DNA from: Phycomyces blakesleeanus NRRL 1555(-)
Taxonomy: Eukaryota; Mucoromycota; Mucoromycetes; Mucorales; Phycomycetaceae
DNA: 64,000 nucleotides
Assembly (NCBI RefSeq): GCF_001638985.1
Contig: NW_017265134.1
Location: 1,364,001 to 1,428,000 of the forward strand
Direction of reading: 5' to 3'
Under the pieces are notes generated by a model that had not been told where the DNA came from, made no database searches, and worked only from the letters and a program-made list of their open reading frames with translations. The stretch's first letter is position 1; each line of letters opens with the position of its first letter. The translations under genes and the position numbers were made by a program. Below are positions 12,401-24,700 of this stretch, in pieces.

Positions 12401-13623
12401 CCTTGCGTGCCTTTTGATAGGTTTGATCAGTATATGCCCAGATCATGTATGTAGCTTACTCGTGTTTGCGTCTTGTGATAGACATGTATTTACTTAATGT
12501 CATTTTATTTTATTACCATTATTATTATCTTAGGAATCTGCATACCAGTACATAACAAAGTGGATTTTTGGGAAAGCATTTCGTCTTACAAAAGATGGAA
12601 AAATTAACCTTGCATGGTGAGCTAGGGATTATTATTATTTTGTTTTTTGTTTTTAATAATAAGGGTCTATAATATACTGACAAAAATCGACTCTTTTCTT
12701 CTTTCTCTTTGTAGCCGATACACACGTATACTGTCTTTGATATGCAGAAATATAGATGACATTCAGAGATTACGTGTGTTTTGCTATGATATTATACGAT
12801 TCTCACCGGTGACAACAAATTTTGTCGGAATCTTGCTTAATGTTGCTGTCGTTTGGCCGGAAGTACTATTTACTGGCTCTCATGATTTCTCCCAAGTTGG
12901 TATGTATCCTAATAATCACACAATAACGAAGATAAAATAAAAATAAAAAAAAAGGCAGGAAAAGGTAAAAGACTAATGCAAACTAAAAAAAAAAAAATTG
13001 CTTGGTCTGTAGGCGAAGAGGTTATCCCCAAGATTTTACAATCTACTACAGCAGCATACTGCAAGCACCACGATGCCTTGGAAGCAGTATGTTTAAATTA
13101 TCATTGCTGTTTAACGTTTGGTAGTGTATATCTATTGGCTCTAACAAACCCTTGTTTTTTTTTTTCTCTCTCTCTCTCTCTTTAGGCAAAGTCTACATAT
13201 GTTGTATTAGCCCAACTCTGCAACTGGGTCCCATTAAGTTCCAGCTTAAGTTTAGAACAGTGTTGCACGGAATTATCAAAAGCACTAAACCTTGAACTGC
13301 TTAAGCAACTCATGCGATCTTGCCCTGGTAAATATACATACAAAAAAGCGACACCCCCGCTCCTTTTTCAACTTGGTATTGGAACTAACATCTTGGGTGT
13401 GTATATGTGTGTGTGTACGAATTCTGTAGAGGCATTCTATGACCTTGCATTCAACTTAAAACAAGCTTATGCTATCCTATTTCGGCGCATTGAAGACTCC
13501 AACACCTTGAACTCTTTTGTAGTCAATACCCTCGATCCTAATCTAAACGACCCCAAAATCGGCCTCTTTTATGCTGAAATTAAGGGAATCCTTCAGCATC
13601 AGCGAAATACCGCTGAAAACTGA
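9449..13623 (+). CDS. Coiled-coil protein with ICE1-like C-terminal domain
   Basis: Thirteen exons close in phase: 9449-9737, 9814-9944, 10023-10081, 10189-10786, 10896-11003, 11075-11264, 11339-12049, 12145-12446, 12534-12616, 12715-12899, 13013-13086, 13186-13327 and 13430-13623. They encode about 1021 residues. Residues 1-60 are Pro/Thr/Ser-rich. Residues about 95-400 form a long Glu/Lys/Leu coiled coil. Residues about 450-690 are basic and Thr/Pro-rich with RKR and KKQKK stretches, suggesting nuclear targeting. Residues about 696-1021 form a globular helical domain (CRYTRILSLICRN, VWPEVLF, LAQLCNWVPL). From memory, the overall plan and the 'ICR..dw...rvfcydii....vv.WP.vl' pattern resemble the C-terminus of ICE1, the scaffold of the little elongation complex that drives snRNA transcription by RNA polymerase II. 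That assignment is tentative; the exon structure is firm. Confidence 0.7.
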
Positions 13624-15613
13624 TGCCACACATCTTGAAATTCATCTTGCATTTTATTCCGTACAACCCTACCTGCTCAAAAAAAGAAAAAGAAAAAGAA
13701 AAAGAAAAGAACCTCCCCCAAAAAAGAAAAGGGTTGCTGAATCCTACTAATTAATTCTTCTTTATCATTCATCACATAACATTTGCTATCATAAAAAAAT
13801 ATATCTTTAAATTTGAAGATTTTGGAAAACTTTTTTTACGAATGTCCATATACGAACTTATTGTTATCTATAAAGACATTCAAGGACATGTTTGTTTTTT
13901 GCCTTTAGAACTGTTAGGTAATACATCTGCATAAATGTGCGTGCTTTTTTTTTACTTTAGATAGTTCTACCACCTCCAGCAATAATGGCTTCTTTTTCTT
14001 TTTTGGAAAAGGGGAGAGATGTTGCTAGACTTCCAGGCTTTTTAGTATATGCTGACTCGCCATTATCTTTTACGCAGAATTATTAAAAAAGAAAAAAGAC
14101 AAAAGTCCAAAATATTCCCACCAAGTAGTCAATCATTCCAGGCAATCTAAAGTACAATGAAAACGGTAATTTTTGTCACTTTCCAAAGATATATATATAT
14201 ATATAATGAATGGCGAAAAGACATTGATAGATTGACTTGGAATATTTATGAAGCTTGTGAATAAGTTTGTAAAGGCCATTATATTAAACACATATTAAAT
14301 TAATAAAGAGCAACAGGTTTATAGATCCATTAAATATCAATAACTGATACCCAGAAACACAACACTGAAACTGATCTTTGAAGACCGTGAATCTTAATGA
14401 AGATCTAAAAAGGGAGCTACTTGGTGACGGATAACTGTACTATGCATAAATCAAAACCGAAGATGGGGAAAATCGAGATTTGTGCCCTGTATATCAAATA
14501 ATTAACAGATATATATATATATTACCTTTATTTATTACTATATTTGTATGTATTAATGGTTAATTAAATATTGATTATTTTACTAGTAGTAACCATTGGT
14601 AGACTTCAAATGCAATCTAAGGGAAAATACCTAATTGATCTGTATTCCGTTGGAATCAAATACTTTAAACCAGACACACTCTTATGTTAACATCTGATAT
14701 CAAATTGTCTTCATCTTAAGTTATATTTGAAATTGTTGTTTTTTTTTTAAAAAAAATATATAAAATGATATTAATTATTAAGTCGTCAAACCCCTACTAA
14801 GCACTTGTGATATGATCCTGTGCTGATTTGTCGAAATTATAATATATACAAACATCAAAACACCAACAATGCCCACTAAAATGTACAACAAAACTTGGAA
14901 AATAGCCATGCTTTTTATGTGTGTGTTTGTGTGCATTCTTTTTTTTTGTATTGTCCCAGACCAGTCTACTTCTCTATTTCAAATACTCTAAATGGAAAAC
15001 ACATGCTGTACAGCATAAATCAAGAAGGGTTCTGTATTTACCGCTGAAATATTAGTGTTTTTTTTTTTAAATAATAATAATAATAATAATAGACTGATGA
15101 TTTGAACCTTTCCAAAATGTAACTAAAGCTTGACAGCTAATTAGATAACACAAGGTATTAATGTAATAAAAGCCTCTCTCTCTTCCTCTTTATTTCTTTA
15201 CATGAATTCAATACATCTCCAAATAAAAAGCAAAATAAAAATAAAAAGGTTACGATAATAGACACCAAAGGTTTACTCCAAAGGTTTCATTTTAGCCTTC
15301 ATTATGTTCGATACTATACTTTACTATACTTAAATAAACCTTGGCAGTTTTCATGAGCAATATATGTATTTATTACATAATGAGATTAAGTTCAAACATA
15401 TATGAAGTGTGAAATGAAAATCCAACTTTTTGAGTGGGAAATCCGATATCTTGTCAGTCAATCAATCAGTCAGTTATTTTAGAATCTGCTGTGCTGTCAT
15501 GAACGCGTCACAATGCCAGTCTTAATGGTCTGTTCTTTCCACAGTAATCAACCCCAAGTAGATCTATATCAAAGTCATTCGAAATTCACAATTAGTGGAC
15601 AAAGGAAGACGAA
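13624..15613. other. Intergenic, AT-rich, no gene seen
   Basis: About 2 kb between two plus-strand genes. It holds an (AAAAAG)n tract right after the upstream stop (13679-13710), short TA and AAT repeats (14192-14206, 14510-14521, 15072-15091) and a CT-rich block at 15175-15192. No ORF longer than about 60 codons and no RNA-gene signature were noticed. Confidence 0.55.
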
Positions 15614-16176
15614 ATGGATAGTGAATTAGGTACAAAGGTGCTCATCAGCATCTCGTCCACAGATCAATTTGTTCCGGGCACACACGGCATGCCAGATTTC
15701 CAAGAGATGTGCAAAAGACGATTAGGCAGTCGATCGGTAGATCTCTTATTTTATAGTGTATTTTAAATACATACACATGTATATGTATATATATATATAT
15801 ATATAAAACTGATCTTGCCATTAGGTAACAATTGGTGATTGTATCTCTTGGTCGATCGGAGGAAGACCAATAAAGGCTTTGATAAAAGACATTACTGGAA
15901 CACAAGACGGCACCATCAAAATAGATAGAAATGAAACCGAAATACAAGTTGAAATAGCTACACACAAACCTACAGACCCAATTGAAAAAATAGATGAAGA
16001 AGCAGAAGCTCTTATTGGCATAATTCGTATGTGTCTTTTTCTCTCTCTGTGTGTGTGTGTATTTTATTACTATTATATTTGTTTTTGTTGAGTGAAAAAA
16101 AAAAAAGGTTCAAATATAAATTTTGGGTACCCAGACCATTCATAAGATGTATAAATTTATATGCATGCATATGTAC

Positions 16177-16217
<41 letters not shown>

Positions 16218-18836
16218 AACACATGTCTATTAGGAAGCTCTTTTGAAAATTCGGATGCATATCGAATACTTGGTATCCCTGTTGCAAAATCTATTCTTTT
16301 GCACGGCGTTGCTGGTGTGGGCAAGACAAGACTGACAAGGTATATAAATGAAGGTTTACACAATCCATATATATACATGTATAGCCATCTGAACTATATT
16401 TTTTGGGTAGGCATGCAAGCCAAGTTTTGCAGAGTAGTTTGTTTGATATATCGATCCATGAAGTACTTGCCCTTTCTGAAGAATTTGAGAATAAGGAATT
16501 CAAGCTTTATAATCCAATACATCTTATCATCGAACAAGCAAAGATCAGAACGCCATCAATTGTCATTATACGTGATCTGAATGCATTGGTTAATGGTAAT
16601 TATATATAGATATAGATATATTCTAATAACGAATTTCATTCTTTTTTTTTCTCCTTTACTATACCTATATCTTACAAGACTTTTGGAATTAGCTAGTGAA
16701 GATTCCACAAAGGTCTTGAATATCATCAGCCAGGAAATCAAAGGAATATCTTCTAATGAGCAAGTAAGTACATACATTACTTTATGTTTTCTTTCTTTCT
16801 TTTTTTGTGTGTGTGTATGTGTGTCTTACTGATATTCGTGCATGGCAGGTGTGTGTTGTTGGAATGGCTAGAGAACTACGACTACTTCCGGAAGCACTTC
16901 AGAAAACAGACATATTTCAGCAGCATTTCACTCTTTCTATTCCATCCATGTAAGTATGTACGATATATATATAAGAACATATCTAATAAAAGAGAACCAT
17001 AGGCCACAAAGAAAATTAATTGCGGAAAATATACTGCAAGATTTTGAGCTAGACTCCCAGTTGAGTAAAGTGGAGGCTGTGAACTACTATGCGACCCAAA
17101 TTAGTATGGTAAGCATAACAATATATATCTATATCTATATATGTGTTTGTATTGAATTCAAGTATATTTCTTATAACACAATTTCTTATTTTATTTGTGA
17201 AGCGTACTTCTGGTTATGTTGCCTTGGATTTGAAGAGATTGTGTAAAAGGGCTTTATTAAAATCACTGCGAAGAAACAGATTGGAGTCTGATGATTTGGC
17301 AGGAGAATTGGCTCAACTTAGCCTGGTACCTGAGAGTAAAAAAAGGTGCGTAATAAATAGTCTTAGATGTGCAAAGAAAGAAAGAAAGAAAGAAAGAAAG
17401 AATTAGAAGAAGAAGAAGAAAAGAATTCTCACTCGTCTCATCTCAATTTTAAATCAACTCTTAGACCAGTTGAATGGTCTGACTTTGAGTACGCACTTTC
17501 TACTTATCGCCCCTCACAACAAATAGAAGTCGAGGCTTCTTTACCAAAAAGAGATTGGAAGGAAATTGGAGGGTATGTATATATATATATTTATATATAA
17601 AAAGAAAGAATTCTATTACTAGACTCTAATTTGTAATCTGGTTAAAGTTGTGAGAAGATTAAGCAAAAGATCACACAGGCAACTTTGTTACCCTTGTTAC
17701 AGCCAGAGATCTTTACACGACTGGGTGTTAAACCACCATCTGGATTACTTCTTTATGGTCCTTCAGGTCTGTCTTTTTTTTTTATATATATACATTGATT
17801 TATTTGCCTTGATAAAAGCAGATCTTGTATAATATTGATAAAAAAAATTATAGGATGTGGTAAGACAGCAATGGTTCAAGCTTTGGCTTCAGAATCAATG
17901 ATGAACGTTATATCCATCAAGGGGTAAGTTCTGATACTATCATCAATTCAAGTAGATAATATCATACCTATTCACAATATCTTTATGCACACATAAAATA
18001 GACCAGAGATATTTTCAAAATATCTTGGAGAAACAGAAAGCAAGGTTAGAAAACTATTTGCAACAGCAAAACGCATTGCGCCCTGTATTATGTTCATTGA
18101 TGAGATGGATGCTATTGGAACACGACGAGGTAAAGTTAGATACCCAGATATTTCAAAGTTATACAAAGCAAATTAATCACAATATTTGATATGGGTTTAT
18201 TTTAGGATGGGATACAAGCGATAGTGGAGGTGGCGTCAATGAACGTGTACTCAGTACACTCTTGAATGAAATGGATGGTGTAGAAGGTCGTCAAGGAGTT
18301 ATTGTCATTGGCTGTACCAATAGACCAGACCAGATTGACGATGCAATCCTTAGACCAGGTAGATTCCTTTGGCTTTTTTTTCTTCTTCTTTAGACAATGT
18401 CTTAAATCGAGTGAACTTATACTCTATTTATTGTTGGCTTTAGGGCGCCTGGATCAGCTTATCTACGTTGGACTGCCTACAATGGAAGAAAGACTGGATA
18501 TTGTTATGATTCTTTCAAAGAAAATGGTTGTATCTCCAACGGTTGACCTCCAATCCCTGGCTCAACAGACAGAGTACTGTAATGGTGCTGACTTGGAGAA
18601 CATGTTCCGGTAATTATATATTCGTGGAACTTGGGTTGTTCTTAATATTTCTACGATGTATATAAATTAGTGGGGCTGGAATACTTGCCCTGCGACAAGA
18701 CCTGAATGCGAATGCCATAGAAGACAAGCATTTACAGCAAATATTAGAGACAGTGTGCAAAAGGGCCAAGCACCAGGTGTTGGAACAAGATAGCTTAGCG
18801 ATTTATGAAAAGTTTAGAAATGACCATAGTGTGTAA
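15614..18836 (+). CDS. Tandem AAA ATPase, AFG2/SPATA5 group, degenerate first domain
   Basis: Fifteen exons: 15614-15736, 15825-16026, 16234-16339, 16411-16595, 16693-16763, 16849-16949, 17003-17108, 17203-17335, 17407-17572, 17648-17766, 17854-17923, 18002-18129, 18206-18358, 18444-18609 and 18671-18836. They encode about 664 residues. The junctions around 16693 and 17335/17407 are the least certain. Domain D1 has Walker A GVAGVGKT (133-140), but its Walker B reads [10 protein letters not shown] (about 194-203) instead of a DE pair, and the arginine-finger block is missing. D2 is canonical: GPSGCGKT (435-442), CIMFIDE (D494, E495), [18 protein letters not shown]. The overall pattern, including [10 protein letters not shown], is closest to Cdc48-related AFG2/SPATA5 proteins, which release factors from pre-60S ribosomes. 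The short length and weak D1 suggest the SPATA5L1 (AFG2B) type. Nuclear/cytosolic action is inferred from the family. Confidence 0.8.
16165..16217. repeat. (TATATG)n microsatellite inside an intron
   Basis: About seven hexamer-like TATATG units in the second intron of the AAA ATPase gene, ending 16 bp before the TTAG acceptor. It produces spurious ORFs on both strands. Confidence 0.9.
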
Positions 18837-19819
18837 TATATACATTAGCTGAATGTAGGAGAAGTTGACTAGGCATATCCAATATTTTATAAAAAAAAAA
18901 CAAAGCAAACAAATTAATAAGAACCCATATGCTTTCCTGGTTCTATAACAAACTGGTCCGAGTTAACAGATACTGGGACCCTACAAAATAAGAATTATTA
19001 TTAATTATTTTACTTGATTTTATTTCCTTTTCAAAAGTTAGTCTTGGCAACGTTTAATCAGTAATTGTTCCTTTTCCTCTCCCTTTTGTAATATATATAT
19101 ATAATGCACATAGCCGATCGTTAAACATAGTAGGCCGAATTAGAGCCATATATTTCCCAATATATTAAATAATGACTTTTTAACAAAATAAGAACTGTCC
19201 AAACGAAATCTAAAGTTATCATAAGATATGAGCATTAAAATGAAGCTTTCAAATAGCATTTGGCAAGAAACTTGAATTATTTTTCATTATCATTTTCATT
19301 AGTACCATAAAACAGTCTATAATATAAAGAGTATATAACCCTTTGGTCAAGCTAGAGAATTAAAATTCAAAATTATACATTTCTTTCTTTTCTTTTTTGT
19401 TTGTAAATCTAAATTTTTATTTTGAAGTATGAAATAAGTCATTCGTAAAAATACAATATGTAAAAAGTATAATTATAATTATACACCCAATTTTTGTTTG
19501 TTTGTTTGTTTCCTTTTTGGATAGACACAAAATGCTTCTATAGATGGTGGCGCTTCTTTTTCTCTTTTCCTTTTGGTGGTCTGGTTGGGATAGTGATGCA
19601 ATATTGGGCTAATTGAAGATAAATATATGTATATGCCTACAATGTTTCATTGTCCTCGACAAGGTTTGGTTTTTGTAGAGTGTCGTGAATGGGAAGTAGA
19701 AAGAAGCTTGGTATTCGATCACTTTAGTAAAATAAAAAATAAAAAGTATAATCATAAAGTTCAATTTGTTATTTTTCTTTTTGGGTTGCTCTACCTAGTG
19801 GCAAACTTCTTCTATTGAC
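18837..19819. other. Convergent intergenic region, no gene seen
   Basis: About 1 kb between the stop codons of the AAA ATPase (+) and the Kelch protein (-). It is AT-rich, with a (GTTT)n tract at 19495-19512. A 63-codon ORF at 19627-19818 has no recognisable motif and is probably chance. Confidence 0.5.
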
Positions 19820-21866
19820 TTACCGAGTCGGGTAGTATGACTCTGCTTCCCAGTAAGGCAGACCGTCATCATTGGCATGGTTCTGATATAAAAGTTCTGA
19901 TGTATATGAAATCACAGGAGAGGCCGGGCTCGGGGCTGAGAGTGGCATGTTGCTACCTCGATAGAATCCCCAACTTGGAACAGGTGTCGGTGTGATAGTC
20001 GACTCCTGTGCTGCTTTGGATCTTTTTGGAGTTCCCGGACGAGCAAAGGCGTTTGACGTATTGTTGTTATTCCTGTTACTGTTGTTGTCAATCGTTTCTT
20101 TTATAGCATCTTTGGCCAGTTTTTGGCGTCTCTGTCGAAAAGACCACCACCAGAAAAAGCCTAGTAAAGATGCGGTTACCAGAACAACACACCCAACGAT
20201 GATTCCGACCAGACCAGACACCCCACCGATATTTGCCCATCTAGATGGAGCGGGTATGGCCACCGATTGATAGGTCCACGTCCAGCTGTCAAGTTCGAGA
20301 ATTTGGATGTCGACTGCCTTGTCGGTTGCATTAGAGCCTGCAATCACAAACATCTGGTGGCCGATGACTATGGACGTATGGTTTGACCGGTAGAGAGCTG
20401 TACCGCTGGTGTTTGAATATGATCTCCAGGTCCAGGTCGTAGTGTCGAGTAAATTGAGATCATTCAAGAGGTATGGTCCTGTGCTGTTATTCCAAGCTTC
20501 TCCCCCGAATAATATGATTGTACGACCGTCTGGATGAAGAGTGGCAGTGTGATGTTTTCTTTCTGATGGAATATTCCCAGACGCGACAACATTTTCCCAC
20601 AACTCTAATGTATATATATATATTTATTAGATCTTTAGTGACAAGTAGTTATTAAAGAAATTAATATATATATATATATATGTATATATGTATATATGTA
20701 TATATGTATATATGTATATAAAACCAAATAAAGATAAGGAAAAATATTCTTACGAGTTCGTGGGTCATAAAGAATGATGTCGGCCATGCTGGCTAGTGGA
20801 AAGTTGGTAACTCTATCGTCCCAAGAAGAGTTTGTTATTACTGAACCACCGAGGATGACAAGCCGGCCGTTTGTGTCCCTAAATTTTATATGTTACTATG
20901 GAAACAGATATATATTTGTATTTGGATGTGTGTATGTGTGTGTGCATATGTGTATGTATTGTACAGACATACGAAATTTGAGTTATAGTGGCATTGGTTC
21001 TGGCCATACCACTGTATGGGCTAATGGATGGAATCCAACCATTGGCTGCATCCCAGATGGCTATGTCTGATCTCCAGATAAAGTTATCTTGTGGCAATCC
21101 TGTCAGCATATCTGAATCCCCTCCTTTTTGAAGCCATGTATTAATAATGAAGTTCTTTATATATATATATATATTCAATACACCTATATATCTATTTATC
21201 TATCTATATGTCTGTATATCTTCCTTTTCCTCTTCCTCTATTTATATCTATATTCTGTATACTCTGCTGTTGCTGAAGTAAATATATATATATAAAACAG
21301 ATAAGTTACCCCAGAAGATTGTCTGGCTGCTTGTGGTCATAACACCTGCATAGTTTCTTCGTGCAATTGGTTCATTAGGGGATACGATGCGAGACCATTC
21401 CCCTGACTTTGTATCGTATTGACAGAGGACCATGTTCGGAGCAAATGTACTGTTTGTGTAGCTACCTACTCCTATTATGTTGATGCTCGTATCGTCATAT
21501 CCCCTAAATATCGAAGTGAAATGTAGGATAGGACAATTTTTGTTCTGGACGTCCGCGCCGTGGTCCGTTCTACAGTCTGGCAATTAATATTGATTGATTG
21601 ATTGATTGATCGATTTTTATTTTTTATTTTTTATTTTTATTTTTGGTTATTTGTTATTCTTTCACAACTTGCATAGGTGCTGATATTGCATTGAAGCTTT
21701 TTCCAAGGTCGATCGAAAATAGGGTGTTTCCGGTTTGAGAACTTCGTGAGGCAGAAAATATCCAAATGGCATTACTGCTAGGTACGTAGACTGCTCGACC
21801 ACCGATGGTCTTTCCAAAAACGGTCATTGTACCAAGGTACACAAAGAATGGTAAGGCTGTGAGCAT
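19820..21866 (-). CDS. Kelch-repeat type I membrane protein
   Basis: Five exons: 21866-21673, 21569-21310, 21123-20973, 20878-20754 and 20604-19820, giving about 504 residues. The N-terminus MLTALPFFVYLGTMTVFG reads as a signal peptide. Kelch-type blocks follow: GGRAVYVPSSNAIWIF, RLVILGGS, TIILFGGEAW and MFVIAGS, each with the Trp-Thr-Trp spacing typical of beta-propeller blades. N-glycosylation sequons (NNST, NHTS, NATD) fit an extracellular domain. A single membrane span lies at about 371-397 (GLVGIIVGCVVLVTASLLGFF), then a basic stop (RQRRQK) and a Ser/Pro/Asn-rich cytosolic tail. Such Kelch membrane proteins are frequent in Mucoromycota; ligand and function are unknown. The first intron joins in phase only if a GC donor (GCAAGT) is used, because the GT alternatives give a frame error. 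The stop codon overlaps a GTAAGT, so a further 3' exon cannot be excluded. Confidence 0.75.
20661..20722. repeat. (TA)n and (TATATG)n microsatellite in an intron
   Basis: TA dinucleotides followed by about five TATATG-like units in the last intron of the Kelch-protein gene. Confidence 0.9.
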
Positions 21867-22168
21867 ATACAGATTTGAGCCTGAATACTTTTTTTTTATG
21901 TGTGATTATTGTCTGAAGCTCAGATTTAAAGGTTTGGTAAAGAAGTAAAAGAAGTAAAGAAGCAGGAGGGAAGAATGATAATGGTAATAATAATAATAAA
22001 AAGAATGAACTACGCACTTGTATTCAAGTACTGCACTAGTCACTTGAATCCTGCATATTTTATTTTTTTATGAGAAAAGTTGTCATGGATACAACCAAAC
22101 ATTAGTTAGATACCATGGAGGAATTCAAATACAAGTTTTTATATATATTTATTACAAGCTTACAAGAG

Positions 22169-22204
<36 letters not shown>

Positions 22205-23593
22205 CAATATGGGTGTGCTCAGACTAAACAGTACATGTTGAGTGCTGTTTTAAAAGAGATGGAAAGAAAGTATAAACTTCTACATAAAGTGTGGAAGGTT
22301 TAGAATCATAACGTGACATATTGAAATACCGGCCTAAAGGCCATTGCTGACCATGGTTAGTCTCGTGCGAGTTGTGGCGCATGAACTACGCCAACGTTGA
22401 TAGAAAAGAGAAAAAATAAAAGATACTTTTGGATATAGTCAAGAAATTCGATTTCAAAAGAGATAAATTATAAAAACCATTCAAGGTCTATAATGTGATA
22501 GACATGATCAATAGGTTGTTAGGGCTATTACTATCTATGCTCTGATAGATTCTTTTGCGTGTATTTAGAAAGGTATGTATATATCTTTAAGCTTTTATAG
22601 TATTGAATTGAATTGAATTATAATGTTTATTTCGCCATTTATTGCAAATGACACATGCAATGCGATTTTATGCGCGCTGTACCGGTGTTGCCAGCTGTAA
22701 TACCCAGGCACGGTAAACCACTTGGAAACCAAGGAAGTCAAATCCTTGGCTATAATTTAGCCAAGTGTGGACATTTAAAATCAAAATACACTTTTCGATT
22801 TATTTCTTTATTTATATGTCTATACATATCCAATTCGTTGTTGGGTGTCTTGGCTACTTATTTAACGTTTTCATTTTTAAAATGACTATATATATATATA
22901 TAAAATAAAATACCTGTAATTTGTGTACAAAGTTTTAATACCATTGATTCCAAATTATTTGTTTTAAAATATACCACTATTTAGAAGCCATTTTTTTGTT
23001 TTTTTTTTAAAAAAAAAAGAAGAAGAAAAAAGGGTGGTTAAGGTTTGTAGATATGTCACCAGTTTCGAGTAGACAGTTGAGATTTTTATTTTTTTAGGTA
23101 TATTTTTTGGTACAAATCGAATGAATAGAAATTTGCTTGTATAAAATAAAATAAAATACGTATTAATAAGAATAGGTTCCTTAACCTGTATTCTCATATA
23201 CCTTGTACATATACCTTGCAAATATATACACATACACATTTATACATATTTCAAAAGACAAATATACATGCATTTCGTGCTTTGGTATTTCAATATCGTG
23301 AGACTAATTGAACACAATTTTGTAATGATTCCCACGCAAAACAATCCCAGACTTTATTTTTTTTTGTACAATTGTGTTTATTCATGTTATTCTAGATAAG
23401 ATTGTATGAATAAATGAATTGTTTGTTTGTTTGTTTGTTTGTTTGTTTATTTGCTTGCTTGCTTGCTTGTTTATTTGTTTCAATTTTATTTCTAAAAACG
23501 TATCTAATGGTAACATTGAAACACTCATTTACCATTCAATCATTATTTGATTTATTAATATCCGGAGAGTACTAGTTGTGAATAACACCATCG

Positions 23594-23629
<36 letters not shown>

Positions 23630-23975
23630 AGACCCGTGTAGTCCGCGACAAGATGTTAGGAATACAGACCTTACTATTTTAAAACATAACAAAAAGAAAA
23701 CCTAGATCAGTGTCTTTGGTTCGTCCCTTTTTATATATATCTTATTTTATTTTATTCTGTTGTTTGTGTAATAGTCGTACAAAGCACCAGCTATAACTCA
23801 TCTTTTATATATATAGTATTATTATTATTATTACAAACCATTGATTTCAATTGACCTTTTGGGTGCTGTAGAACTCTTGATATCAATTCATTACCCATTA
23901 TCAATATAAAGATTAGATATATGTACCTATTTAATCTGTAGTACCATTATTTGAAACATCATATTCTTATACAGC

Positions 23976-24011
<36 letters not shown>

Positions 24012-24700
24012 CATAATTCATTAATTCATTAATTAATTCTCTCTTTTTTTGATCTATTGATTTTTATATATATATTCCATTTTTGGATTAGGGATCCGCA
24101 GTAGATTCTCTGCAGGACATATATGTACGCTTAACTCAGTCCATCTTTTGTGAGTCAGAAAGCAATGGATCTAAAAATCATGACATTCATGTAAAGCTAT
24201 CAAGAGGATGATATTCCAAGCGTCTTAAAATAATAATAATAATAATAATAATAGAAAGGTACAGAGGTACAGAGGTACAGAAAAATGGTCTTGAAATCCA
24301 AAATAAACCTGTACCCGAGAAAACTCCCAAAAAAAGAAAATCTAAGGTCTTGAGTTTTGATTGGAGAATATAGCCGATGGGTTTCGTTCTTTCTTACGTT
24401 CTTGCGTTACTTGATACTTGTAACGACAAAAAAAAAAGAAGCAATATTTGCTGCCGATTCCGATGCAGAAATATATTCATTTTTTATTTTATTTTTGGTA
24501 TATAAATCTTTGAAATATATTCCTATTTTTCTTATCCATTTTATCTCTACTTTTTCTTCTTTTTCTTCTACTTCTTCTACTTCTTCTTCTTCTTCTTTGG
24601 TTGTTGTTGTGACAAGTCCCTCAGGTCTACCGTACAGCTTCCCCCGTAGGTTAATTTATCTTTTTACAGTTCATATTTGAATTGTATAGTTTGGAAAAAT
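21867..24700. other. Divergent intergenic region, 2.8 kb, simple repeats
   Basis: Lies between the start codons of the Kelch gene (-) and the transporter gene (+), so it must hold both promoters. It contains many microsatellites: (CA)n(TA)n at 22171-22204, (GTTT)n/(GCTT)n at 23422-23479, (TA)n at 23598-23625 and 23979-24006, (AAT)n at 24229-24254, a GAGGTACA triplet at 24260-24280 and a pyrimidine (TTC)n tract at 24551-24598. No ORF was convincing. The short palindrome GGCCTAAAGGCC-like block near 22331-22343 has no associated gene. Confidence 0.55.

Noticed and set aside
16012..16378. ORFs rich in Tyr/Thr/His/Ile around the second intron of the AAA gene
   Set aside because: They come from the (TATATG)n microsatellite; the real exon starts at 16234.
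19627..19818. 63-codon plus-strand ORF between the AAA and Kelch genes
   Set aside because: Short, no motif, near two 3' ends; expected by chance.
22325..22400. Palindromic GC-richer patch considered as a tRNA or snoRNA
   Set aside because: No acceptor/T-arm pairing with a GTTC loop, and no box C/D or H/ACA arrangement.
22655..22885. 76-codon ORF with a moderately GC-rich 5' part
   Set aside because: No motif or splice partner; it may be part of an old repeat but I could not align it to anything else in the window.
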